From a virus: DNA of 31,507 bases. This document shows positions 1 through 8,157 of this stretch, piece by piece. The stretch covers positions 1 through 31,507 of the IMG/VR virus record IMGVR_UViG_3300020401_000057. One strand, given 5' to 3'. The notes beneath the pieces are model-generated. The model was not told the DNA's origin. It saw only the letters and a list, made by a program, of their open reading frames with translations, and did not search any database. Each line of letters starts with the position of its first letter. Within the stretch, counting starts at the first letter, position 1. A program made the translations under genes and the position numbers.

Positions 1-2894
1 TTTAACGCAGTCAAATTTCCAGCATGCTGAGTACCTCTAATCTCTAGTAGTCTACTTGGCTCCGTAGTACCAATACCGACATTGCCTGCGGAGTCGATAG
101 TCATATCAGGACTAGCCCCATTACCTGCAAAGTACAACCTAGCTCCAACTGAATTTTGTTGATGATTTTCAATCACACAGCCTATTCTTGCTGCGGTTCT
201 GAGAACTTGATTCGCGTCAAGACCCTGAAAATCCAATCCCGCTTCTATATTATCTGAACCGTCATCATTTCTTAAAGCAATATTAGTAGTTGCGCCGCTT
301 CCTGTAGTAAGGTTCCTTTGAAAAACTCCAATGCCATCAAAGAGATGTAACTTGGCTACAGGGCTATCAGTACCAATACCTACATTGCCGCTGGTGTCGA
401 TGCGCATGGTCTCAGTCGCATCAGAAGCTTTAAATATAGTAGCTACATTAGCAACGGGATGATTTCCAGCTTGTATCGTTAGTTCATAAGGACTTGAAGT
501 ATTTTTATTAATAGTTGCAGTTCTTGCATTAGAAGCATCTGAACCACCTATAGTAAATGCAATATTACCTTGGTCAATATTTAAGCCTGTAGATACGTGA
601 AGTTTACCAGCAGGACTCGTAGTACCAATACCTACATTGCCCGAGGTGTGATTAATTGTTAATCTATTTGCGACAAAAGAATCAGCGTCTGTCGCTGTAT
701 CAATTTGAAAAAGAGAGCCATGGCTCCTTATTAGGGTGTTTAAATCTGTTTGATCAGTTTCGCTTAGCCATATTCTTGGTTGTGTGCCTTCAAGCTTCAT
801 CGCTGGAGTTCCACCAGCAATATGCAATTTATAATCAGGCTCCGTAGTACCAATACCGACATTGCCGTCTTTGTCGATTCCAAGGGCGCTACCCGTTTGG
901 GTTGGAGAGAATGCTAAAAAGTCTGCATCTGGCATATATTTAATATAAGCATTTACCCCTGTGCCCTGAGAGTTTGTTGCTGTAAATCCAACGAGCAAAT
1001 CTTCACCTAAAGTTGATTCACGCATATGAAGTTTGGCTACAGGACCGTTAGTACCAATACCGACATTGCCATCTTTATGGATGAGCATTTTAGCCGAGTT
1101 ATTAGTATATATTGCAAAGTTATCGTTAGTCTGACTTCCTACGTATGGACAAGCTGGATCATCCGCACTCGCAGCTAAAACCGCTGTTCTACTTATGTCA
1201 CTCCTCGTGACTGCCAACCTGGAGGATTCATTACTTCCTCCCTCAACATGCAAAGTTTCACTAGGGCTCGCAGTACCAATTCCAACTTTACCCGCAACAG
1301 TTAATGATGTATTTGTGTCAGCTAATTTTAAAGCCCATTGAATATTGTTTTGGTGAGTAGTTCTATCTCCAATTCTATTGATTCTTCCGTCTCCAAATAA
1401 TACATCCGCATAAAGCGCTTGTCTTCCTTCGACAACGTAATCTGTGGTTCCTGGTAAATCTGGATAATCTGACCAAGTTATGTCTTCTGCTGATGGAAGT
1501 GGGTCAAATTTAAATTCATCATCTGCGGTACCCGCACCCCAATTTGCGTCAACACTAATTCTTGTGCAGCTATCAGAATTAAAAGAAGTGATTTTTACTC
1601 GAACATTTGCAAAATTGTTAACGTCAACATAAAGAGGTATCAGTGCTACATCTCGATCACTAACATTAACGCCAGTGTCTTCTGGTGCTCCCAATCTCGC
1701 TCTAAACTCATATAAATTGCCCTTACCTTCTTGTTCTAAAATTTTTAAAACATAATCTCTAGATCCTGCTTTATCAACAATGCCGTCTTGACTTCCATTC
1801 GTGCTAGTATCTAGGTATGTGTGGGATAATAAATACTTTTGATATCCTTGAGAGCTAAAATGATTAGAATAAATTTCAATGATAAAAGATGTACCATGGT
1901 CCCAATGATGGGTGTTATATCCAACTTGTAAAACTTTATAGCTTTTTGCAACATTCATTCCAGAAGATGTTAATGATTTACTGAATAAAATTTCTTCTGA
2001 TCCAATAGAAATCATATCTCCTTTTGAGGTAAATGTTCCGTCAATTGTTAAATCTCCTCCTGTAGCAGTACTTCCCGCGGTTTTCTTTTCAAGGGTAATG
2101 TTTCCGTCCTTAGTGAGAGTAAAAAAGTCTAAAGCATTTGTACCTAATGAAAGGTCATTATCAGAAAGCGTTTTGAATACAACTTTGTCTGCTGGTTTGT
2201 CAATATTAATTATTGACGATATTGATGTTGTTTTGTGTGTCAATAAAAGATTCGTGTCGCTGTCTCTTTTGAGTTCTAAAACTGCCCCTGGATCGTTTTT
2301 TAAGATGCCAATTCCAACTCTGCCTGAGGGATGAATAAAAACCCTTTCTTCTGCCGAAGCGGTGCCTGTAGATAAAGTAATTCCATTTCCTACGTTATTT
2401 AAATTTGTTACATCTTCGTCAGACAAACCTAAAACGTTAACTTTGGTTCCAGAAATATTTTTAGACATTAAAAGCTGCTCGTTTTCAAGTAGCATGCTTC
2501 CTGACAAATGCAGCTGTTCTTCTGGACTTGTGTTGCCTAGCCCTACAAAACCTCCAAAAGGTGCGTCGCCCCTGATATAAAGGGCGCTAGATCCATCATC
2601 TTGAATGTCTATTAAGGCTTGTTGCCCAAGTTGATTAATGATTGCGGCTGGCCCTGTTCCGTCGTTTGTAACAATTAGCTGTTCGCTAGTATTTGTGTCA
2701 GTATGTATAACCGTAGTTTTTCCATTAACTTCTAATTCATCAACCCTAAGCTTGGTATTGATGTGGAAAGTGTTGTTTGATTTATCTGGTAAATCGGTTA
2801 TGCTTGTTGCGTCATATTGAAACGGAGAGTTTGCAATTTCTTCAAACGTTCCGTCTGCTTTTTGTCTTACTAAATATATATCGTTTTGGGCCAT
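1..2894 (-). CDS. Tail fibre protein with VGIGT repeats (C-terminus beyond window)
   Basis: The reading frame is open from the ATG at 2894 to the left edge (964 codons), so the C-terminus is missing. The protein begins MAQNDIYLVRQKADG. It carries at least eight copies of a short beta repeat of the form N-VGIGT-xxP-xxxLxV, for example NVGIGTTEPSRLLEI at about residues 936-950. Such repeats are typical of trimeric phage fibres and of other beta-rich surface proteins. A non-repetitive, probably globular stretch lies at about residues 300-510. Proteins with this repeat often end in an intramolecular chaperone (peptidase S74) domain; whether this one does cannot be seen. The gene follows the second fibre gene with a 28-base gap, and AGGTG lies 12 bases before the ATG. 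Likely role: host recognition on the virion surface. Fibre class is fairly certain; the receptor is unknown. Confidence 0.85.
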   Translation of the reverse strand, partial: MAQNDIYLVRQKADGTFEEIANSPFQYDATSITDLPDKSNNTFHINTKLRVDELEVNGKTTVIHTDTNTSEQLIVTNDGTGPAAIINQLGQQALIDIQDDGSSALYIRGDAPFGGFVGLGNTSPEEQLHLSGSMLLENEQLLMSKNISGTKVNVLGLSDEDVTNLNNVGNGITLSTGTASAEERVFIHPSGRVGIGILKNDPGAVLELKRDSDTNLLLTHKTTSISSIINIDKPADKVVFKTLSDNDLSLGTNALDFFTLTKDGNITLEKKTAGSTATGGDLTIDGTFTSKGDMISIGSEEILFSKSLTSSGMNVAKSYKVLQVGYNTHHWDHGTSFIIEIYSNHFSSQGYQKYLLSHTYLDTSTNGSQDGIVDKAGSRDYVLKILEQEGKGNLYEFRARLGAPEDTGVNVSDRDVALIPLYVDVNNFANVRVKITSFNSDSCTRISVDANWGAGTADDEFKFDPLPSAEDITWSDYPDLPGTTDYVVEGRQALYADVLFGDGRINRIGDRTTHQNNIQWALKLADTNTSLTVAGKVGIGTASPSETLHVEGGSNESSRLAVTRSDISRTAVLAASADDPACPYVGSQTNDNFAIYTNNSAKMLIHKDGNVGIGTNGPVAKLHMRESTLGEDLLVGFTATNSQGTGVNAYIKYMPDADFLAFSPTQTGSALGIDKDGNVGIGTTEPDYKLHIAGGTPAMKLEGTQPRIWLSETDQTDLNTLIRSHGSLFQIDTATDADSFVANRLTINHTSGNVGIGTTSPAGKLHVSTGLNIDQGNIAFTIGGSDASNARTATINKNTSSPYELTIQAGNHPVANVATIFKASDATETMRIDTSGNVGIGTDSPVAKLHLFDGIGVFQRNLTTGSGATTNIALRNDDGSDNIEAGLDFQGLDANQVLRTAARIGCVIENHQQNSVGARLYFAGNGASPDMTIDSAGNVGIGTTEPSRLLEIRGTQHAGNLTAL
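62..1294 (-). repeat. DNA-level direct repeats encoding the VGIGT motif in fibre 1
   Basis: Near-identical blocks recur with the plus-strand form GTAGTACCAATACCGACATTGCC. They lie at about 62-86, 368-389, 618-641, 842-866, 1048-1070 and, more diverged, near 1270-1292. The 62-86 and 842-866 copies are identical. They encode (G)NVGIGT-type turns of the fibre and are conserved at nucleotide level beyond what the protein motif requires. This makes them possible recombination sites for gaining or losing fibre segments. Confidence 0.8.
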
Positions 2895-2922
2895 CTTATT
2901 GTATTACACCTATTTTAAATAA

Positions 2923-5900
2923 TTACCACTCGCTAATTGCAAATCTTTTCCAAGCTACTCTAGATGGGTCATTGCCATCACTATCTTTTGTACAGATAAA
3001 AATATAATCATCATCAAAATAAATTGTGCCTTTGTCTCCAGCAGAGTGAGAATACTGTGGTCGGGTGACGGTGCTGCCTTGATGGGTATCTCCTACTTTA
3101 GGAATAACTGGGTATGTTTCAAAGACATCTGTTGCAAATAGCCTGCCATCAAACTTCACATCTCCTTGGACATGTAATTTAAATTTTTCATTATTTGTTG
3201 GCGATAGTTCTACTTCTGCAACATTGATTCCGACATTTGCATCTTCAGAAAAAAGAACATCGTTTCCAGCTTCTGCCCCTGTAGAAGGATGCGAATCTGT
3301 TGTTCCTGTAAATGTAACAAGCTTTTTATTTCCTGCGCCAATATGTACATCTGTGCCGTTCATCGAAGAAAATAAAGCGAGGTCTTGTTCTACTGATCTA
3401 ATATAACCAATGTTTGTTCCATATAAATTATGAAAACTTGACGCTAAGGTTGCTGCAGATCCAGTTTGCAAATACGAAGTTGCGCCCGACTCTTTGAGGT
3501 TGATCATTGCTCTTTCTGAAACTTCAGAATAAATATCTATACCAGTAATTCCTGGCTGGGTTGCAATTGTTAGCATGCTGCCTGTGTCCCATGTTCCGAT
3601 GCCAAGCTTTCCGTCTTCGCGCAAATGAATTCCTCCTGTGTCGCCAGCAGGTTGAGTGGTGTGTTTTATAGAAAAGTATTCTTGATCACCCGCAACAGAG
3701 GCTGGGTTGTCTTGGTAAATTTGAAAAGAATCTGTTGATGTTATGCCGTCTCTTGGTCCAATTTTTAATTTATTATATACAATGACATCTCCATCGTTTT
3801 CTATTTCAAGATGCTTGCTGCCACTCTCTGCAATAAAAATCGGTAATGTATTGTCTGTATTTGTTACATGAAGTCTGGCGGCCGGAGCTTCCTGTCCAAG
3901 GCCAGTTTTGCCTACAACCATTAAGTCTGAATCAAAATGCGTTTTATAATCATCTAGAGGCGTAGGAATGAATTCTTGCCACTGAGAAGGATCTGTTCCT
4001 GGAGGTTGATGCTGTGGATGTCCTTGTAGTCCTGTTTTATCCCAAATCTTTCCATCGTATTGAATTCTGTCTCCGTCTTGATAAGTTACATCCGACTGAT
4101 AAGTAGGAAGACCTTGGATGACATTATTATCAAATTTAATATTAAAAACATCACCTCTTACAGTTAAATCATTTTGTACAGTTAAATTGTTGTTTACCTG
4201 TACATCGTTTTCAATTTCAATATTTCCGCCATTAGCTATTTTAAATACGGTTGTGCCATTTTGTTTAATTTCAAAATTATCTCCGCTTGAAAAATCTATA
4301 TATGCTTCTGTGTCATTAATTCCTTGATTGAGCGTTCTGCTATTGTTTTTATTTTCAAGACTAAATAGGTCGTTAACCCCTTTTATCTGGAGTTTAAAAT
4401 CTGGAGAAACTGTTCCTATGCCAACATTTCCGCCTCTAAAATAAGAGAACCCGCTAGAGTGCAGTTGTAATTTAGAGTCGCTACCTTCGCCCCTTAATAA
4501 TACATATGGATTTTCTTGTGTTGAATTAATTTGAAATTCATGGCCAACAGCAGCAGTTCCTCCAACCCTAAATACTGTGCCAGTAGAATCTTCTTCAACG
4601 TCTAGCTTGCATTCGGGAGACGAATCGCCAATTCCAACATTACCTCCATTGAAATAAGAGTCGCCGTTAGATTTGATAGCAACCTTTGTCGATCCACCAG
4701 GTTGTTTTAGATATAAATCCAAGCCGTCAGTTGTAGCGCCATCTTCATGCACAAACAGCCCGCCTAGGTGCTGCTCTGGCGCAGTGTCATCAACAACTGA
4801 AAAGGCATATTTACCACCTGGAGTTTTTACTTCGAGTTTATTGTCAGGGCTAGTAGTGCCAATACCTACATTGCCGGCATCTGTGATTGTCATCGAGGTT
4901 GTGTTATTGGCTGCTAAATATAAGGGGTGACTAGAATAGGCGCCTAATATTACCCCTCCATCTTCTGCTCGAAATGTTCCAGCTGCTGCGGAATTGGGAT
5001 CAGTGTCGGTAATTCTTATCTCTGGATTTGTTTCTCCAGCGACCTCAAGCAAAGCATTGGGGCTCGTAGTACCGATACCGACATTGCCACCTGAAGCAAT
5101 TGTAAATCGGTCTTGCCCATTTGTTACTAATTTTAAATCAGATTTAGAAGATATAAACGCTTCTGCATCTCTAGTGAATTGAAGTCTGCTATAAAGTAAA
5201 TTAACTTCATTTCCCCCATTTTTATCATATAAAGATAATTTTGGATGATCCGCCGCGCCGCCTGAATTTAAGTCTAACGATGTAACGCCCCCGTCTGCTG
5301 TTGTTTTTGTGGTTCTGAGGTTTCCTGCCACTTCGAGGGTTTTTTGTGGATTATTAGTACCAACTCCTAGCTTATCTAAAACCGTAGTTTGTCCTGTTAC
5401 TTCAAGTTTTTGATCAAAAGTAACATCTCCTTGAGTGTTAAGGTTTGATTTTAAAGTTGAGTCTAAATCTACGCTAAGAGTTCCTTTAGTAATTAAGTTG
5501 GAGTCAAGCTGGGTAAGGTAGTTGTCTGCATTACCGCCTGCGCCATCATCAAATTTTAAATTGAATAAGTCGCCTTTGACAGATAAGTCTCCTTGTATCT
5601 CGACATCTTTTTCAAATACTGCATTATCTACAATAAACCTAGCTTCGGCGGCCGTAACTGTTAAATTGTCGTTAAGTGATGTAGTTTTATCTACTTGTAA
5701 ATCACCCTCCAGAAAAGTGGTTTCTTTAACCGTTAAGTCTTTTAAAATGGTAAGATTTTGAGATAAATTAGCGTCTCCTGAAACTGTTAAATCGTTACCA
5801 ATGTTAAGATCGTTTTCTACATAACCGTCGGTTTTTACAATTAAATCTTTTTCAGCTGTAAGGTTATCTTTAAAAAGAGCTTCTGTATGTGCCGTAAGGT

Positions 5901-6798
5901 TTGAAAATAAATCGGTGGTCCCGTCTACTTTTAAAGTACCTTTAAGGTGCGAATCAGATTCTACAGCCAAATCGCCCTGAGTGTTTAAGTTTGAATCTAA
6001 TTGTGTTAAGTAGCTGTCTGCGTCTTTTTTGGTAACGTCTACCCAAGGACTAACAGCGCTACCTGATCCCCCACTGAAGTCTTCTTTAGAAATTTGTGAT
6101 GGATTTGCCGTGTCAACTGTGATCGTGGTATTGCCCGCAATGCCAATAGTTGTTTGTGTGATAATAATTTCATTAGAGTTAATATCACTCGTCGCAGAAA
6201 AATTTGCATTAGAGTTGATTGCATTAGCAATATTTGTTGCTGTTGCTTCCTTGTTTGCCCCTACGGACCAATCTTGGCTTTCCACAAAACCATGGGTAAT
6301 TCCTGCTGGATCAATTAAGGTAATCATATCTCCGTTTAGTATGTGGTCGTGGTCGTCTACAGTTAACTTGCCTTGAGCGGCAACACCTGCAACCTCAGGC
6401 TCATCAGAGGGAAGTGTTTGAAATGAGGCTCTCCACGCTTTTGAATTGTGCGATACTTCTGCATTGGCAGGGTAAATTACAGACTGCCAGGCACTTAAAA
6501 GAGCTGGGTCGACTCCTTCTTCAAATTTTAAATTAAAAATATCCCCACGGACGCTAAGGTTTCCTTGTACGGATAGGTTTTTATTAAAAATAGCATTGTC
6601 CTCGAAGGTCTTTAAGCCTGCGATTGATTGGTCTCCTGTAATGAATACGCAAAAATCTGTAATGGATTTTTTGAAATCCTGATATTGCATAGTTTCATTA
6701 TGCGATTTTGCTCTCGCAATCAGGAGAAGCGCTTCTGCATCTACGTCTTGATCTAGCGTCGATACTTTAAATAAATCTGAAATTCTACTGTTTGGCAT
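2923..6798 (-). CDS. Second tail fibre protein, 1291 aa
   Basis: I place the start at the ATG at 6798 (MPNSRISDLFKV); a GTG 11 codons upstream is possible, but the ATG fits the promoter at 6823-6851. Three copies of an LSVxGDxFNLKF-type repeat, a long series of NLTVxxDLTV beta-helix-like turns and several VGIGT repeats indicate an elongated trimeric fibre. Two small modules with the pattern W-Y-GD-V-W lie at about residues 95-252 (split by an inserted domain) and about 889-946. The C-terminus ends GTIYFDDDYIFICT ... WKRFAISEW, a tip motif I associate with phage fibres and not with an S74 chaperone. The gene is first in the fibre unit, ahead of the 964-plus-residue fibre. Likely role: adsorption to the host surface. 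Confidence 0.85.
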   Translation of the reverse strand: MPNSRISDLFKVSTLDQDVDAEALLLIARAKSHNETMQYQDFKKSITDFCVFITGDQSIAGLKTFEDNAIFNKNLSVQGNLSVRGDIFNLKFEEGVDPALLSAWQSVIYPANAEVSHNSKAWRASFQTLPSDEPEVAGVAAQGKLTVDDHDHILNGDMITLIDPAGITHGFVESQDWSVGANKEATATNIANAINSNANFSATSDINSNEIIITQTTIGIAGNTTITVDTANPSQISKEDFSGGSGSAVSPWVDVTKKDADSYLTQLDSNLNTQGDLAVESDSHLKGTLKVDGTTDLFSNLTAHTEALFKDNLTAEKDLIVKTDGYVENDLNIGNDLTVSGDANLSQNLTILKDLTVKETTFLEGDLQVDKTTSLNDNLTVTAAEARFIVDNAVFEKDVEIQGDLSVKGDLFNLKFDDGAGGNADNYLTQLDSNLITKGTLSVDLDSTLKSNLNTQGDVTFDQKLEVTGQTTVLDKLGVGTNNPQKTLEVAGNLRTTKTTADGGVTSLDLNSGGAADHPKLSLYDKNGGNEVNLLYSRLQFTRDAEAFISSKSDLKLVTNGQDRFTIASGGNVGIGTTSPNALLEVAGETNPEIRITDTDPNSAAAGTFRAEDGGVILGAYSSHPLYLAANNTTSMTITDAGNVGIGTTSPDNKLEVKTPGGKYAFSVVDDTAPEQHLGGLFVHEDGATTDGLDLYLKQPGGSTKVAIKSNGDSYFNGGNVGIGDSSPECKLDVEEDSTGTVFRVGGTAAVGHEFQINSTQENPYVLLRGEGSDSKLQLHSSGFSYFRGGNVGIGTVSPDFKLQIKGVNDLFSLENKNNSRTLNQGINDTEAYIDFSSGDNFEIKQNGTTVFKIANGGNIEIENDVQVNNNLTVQNDLTVRGDVFNIKFDNNVIQGLPTYQSDVTYQDGDRIQYDGKIWDKTGLQGHPQHQPPGTDPSQWQEFIPTPLDDYKTHFDSDLMVVGKTGLGQEAPAARLHVTNTDNTLPIFIAESGSKHLEIENDGDVIVYNKLKIGPRDGITSTDSFQIYQDNPASVAGDQEYFSIKHTTQPAGDTGGIHLREDGKLGIGTWDTGSMLTIATQPGITGIDIYSEVSERAMINLKESGATSYLQTGSAATLASSFHNLYGTNIGYIRSVEQDLALFSSMNGTDVHIGAGNKKLVTFTGTTDSHPSTGAEAGNDVLFSEDANVGINVAEVELSPTNNEKFKLHVQGDVKFDGRLFATDVFETYPVIPKVGDTHQGSTVTRPQYSHSAGDKGTIYFDDDYIFICTKDSDGNDPSRVAWKRFAISEW
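4402..5360 (-). repeat. DNA-level direct repeats encoding the VGIGT motif in fibre 2
   Basis: Copies of the block seen in fibre 1 occur near 4402-4425, 4630-4650, 4851-4875 and 5064-5088, with a weaker one near 5355. The 5064-5088 copy (GTAGTACCGATACCGACATTGCC) differs by about one base from the fibre 1 copies. The two genes therefore share nucleotide homology that could support recombination between them. Confidence 0.7.
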
Positions 6799-6822
6799 AA
6801 TTCGAAAGTTTGGAACATTAAT

Positions 6823-6851
6823 ATTATACACATTAAATATACTATTGGCAG
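6823..6851 (-). promoter_or_regulatory. Sigma70-like promoter for the fibre genes
   Basis: On the minus strand CTGCCA (6851-6846) is followed by a 17-base spacer and a perfect TATAAT (6828-6823). Transcription would start near 6816, giving a leader of about 17 bases before the ATG at 6798. The site sits in the 76-base gap between divergent genes. No clear Shine-Dalgarno sequence precedes the fibre ATG. Confidence 0.5.
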
Positions 6852-6874
6852 ATTTTTATTGTGTAAGTAAAATT

Positions 6875-8110
6875 ATGTCTCAAGGGAAAAGGTTACATCT
6901 TAGTTATGAGCGGGTAGTTCTGTTGGCGGATTCTGCGCCAGCTTTTAGAGCACAAGATACTGTTCATAATCCAACATTAATATCTAGAGTACAAGATATA
7001 TCTTATTCTTTTAACTTTAATCCGTTACAATTAAAAGAAATCGGGTCAAGCGAATATATAAAAGATAGAACCCCAGCCGTTGGAGCTGTTGCTATGAAAT
7101 CTAGGATACCTATTCTTTCACAACCCACAGTAGATGTTCAATTTTCATATTTATTTTTTGATGCAGCAAACGAATCAGCTTTGGGTTTTAATGTTGATGG
7201 AGGTTACTTGTTTGAAAACTCAAAACTATATAATAAACCTGATTGGGCAAATTTGGGCGCCTCGGCAGAAGCCAAAAAAGGAGATATAAATTTATACCTA
7301 CTAGCAGAGCAAGCAAATCCTAGAAAAGATATTTTAGGGAGGCAAGATAAAACAGACAATTCTGAATTTGATAAATTAGATTTAATTGGTATAGGTAATT
7401 GTTATCTGTCATCTTATGGTATATCTGCCCAGCTTGGGTCAATGGTTTCTTGTCAGTTGTCTTATAGTTGTAGTAATATATGTATAGATGAATATAATTT
7501 TAATCATTTAAATGATTTTGTTCCCGCTGTAAACAATAAAGGCGAAAGATCAACGTCAATAGTTCAAATACACAAGTCAATACTAAGAAACGGCGCCCTT
7601 GATACTGACAATTCCGAGTCTTCTTTGGCACTGAGGCCTGGAGATATTGAAATTACATGGACAGACAACAAGGCCGACTCTGAAGGAGGTTTTAGTCTTA
7701 TTGATATTGATCCAGAATTAATGTTAATACAATCAATTCAAGTATCATTAGATATAAATAGACAAGATATAAATTGTTTTGGTTCTGATTATATTAAAGA
7801 TAGAAAAATTCAATTTCCTATACTAGGATCTATGTCTGCTAATATTATATTAAGAGACATACAAAAAAATGCAAATAAATCAGAAATATCACAAATATTT
7901 AAAGACGATGTATCTATGGATATAGAAATAAAATTATATAGCAGAACTTCTGCTACTTCTAAAAAACACTATGCCACGGTTAAAATACCCGATGCAAAGC
8001 TAGCTTCTGAGTCTCACTCTATGTCGATAGGCGGTTTTGCTGAAGTGTCTGCAGAATTTCTATTTGAAATTGGCACAAACAGTGGCATGCAAATCATAAA
8101 GCATGTATAA
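6875..8110 (+). CDS. Tail-tube-like protein, paralogue of the major tube protein, 411 aa
   Basis: The first ATG in frame is at 6875 (MSQGKRLHLSYERV); a TTG ten codons upstream is less likely. The protein matches the 559-aa tube protein encoded at 8158-9837 at several landmarks in the same order: RVQDISYSF against RVQSANYSF, a GSM motif, VPAVNNKGERS against VPAVNNERGTP, LRPGDIE in both, and NRQDINCFG against NRQDVNQFG. Each half repeats a similar beta-rich pattern, suggesting two tube-fold domains per chain. It lacks the 164-residue N-terminal extension of the larger protein and is more AT-rich. It is the only plus-strand gene among minus-strand neighbours and has its own terminator. It may be a minor tube, ring or surface protein. 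The paralogy is well supported; the specific role is inference. Confidence 0.7.
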   Translation: MSQGKRLHLSYERVVLLADSAPAFRAQDTVHNPTLISRVQDISYSFNFNPLQLKEIGSSEYIKDRTPAVGAVAMKSRIPILSQPTVDVQFSYLFFDAANESALGFNVDGGYLFENSKLYNKPDWANLGASAEAKKGDINLYLLAEQANPRKDILGRQDKTDNSEFDKLDLIGIGNCYLSSYGISAQLGSMVSCQLSYSCSNICIDEYNFNHLNDFVPAVNNKGERSTSIVQIHKSILRNGALDTDNSESSLALRPGDIEITWTDNKADSEGGFSLIDIDPELMLIQSIQVSLDINRQDINCFGSDYIKDRKIQFPILGSMSANIILRDIQKNANKSEISQIFKDDVSMDIEIKLYSRTSATSKKHYATVKIPDAKLASESHSMSIGGFAEVSAEFLFEIGTNSGMQIIKHV

Positions 8111-8136
8111 AAAAACCCGCCGAAGCGGGTCTTTTT
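8111..8136. terminator. Bidirectional intrinsic terminator
   Basis: A perfect 6-base-pair stem ACCCGC/GCGGGT (8115-8120 and 8125-8130) closes a four-base loop, CGAA on the plus strand and TTCG on the minus strand. A run of A precedes it and CTTTTT follows, so each strand ends in a U-tract. It lies between the converging genes ending at 8110 (+) and 8158 (-) and should stop transcription from both sides. Confidence 0.93.
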
Positions 8137-8157
8137 AAATAATCTATAAGATTAATA

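Noticed and set aside
5522-6376. Plus-strand open frames inside the fibre gene
   Set aside because: They are shadows of the repeat-rich minus-strand fibre frame, with no ribosome binding sites and serine/proline/valine-rich nonsense composition.
6845-6873. TTGGCA-17-TAAAAT on the plus strand, a seemingly good promoter for the 411-aa gene
   Set aside because: Transcription would start near 6880, downstream of the only plausible start codon (6875), so it cannot serve that gene as read here.
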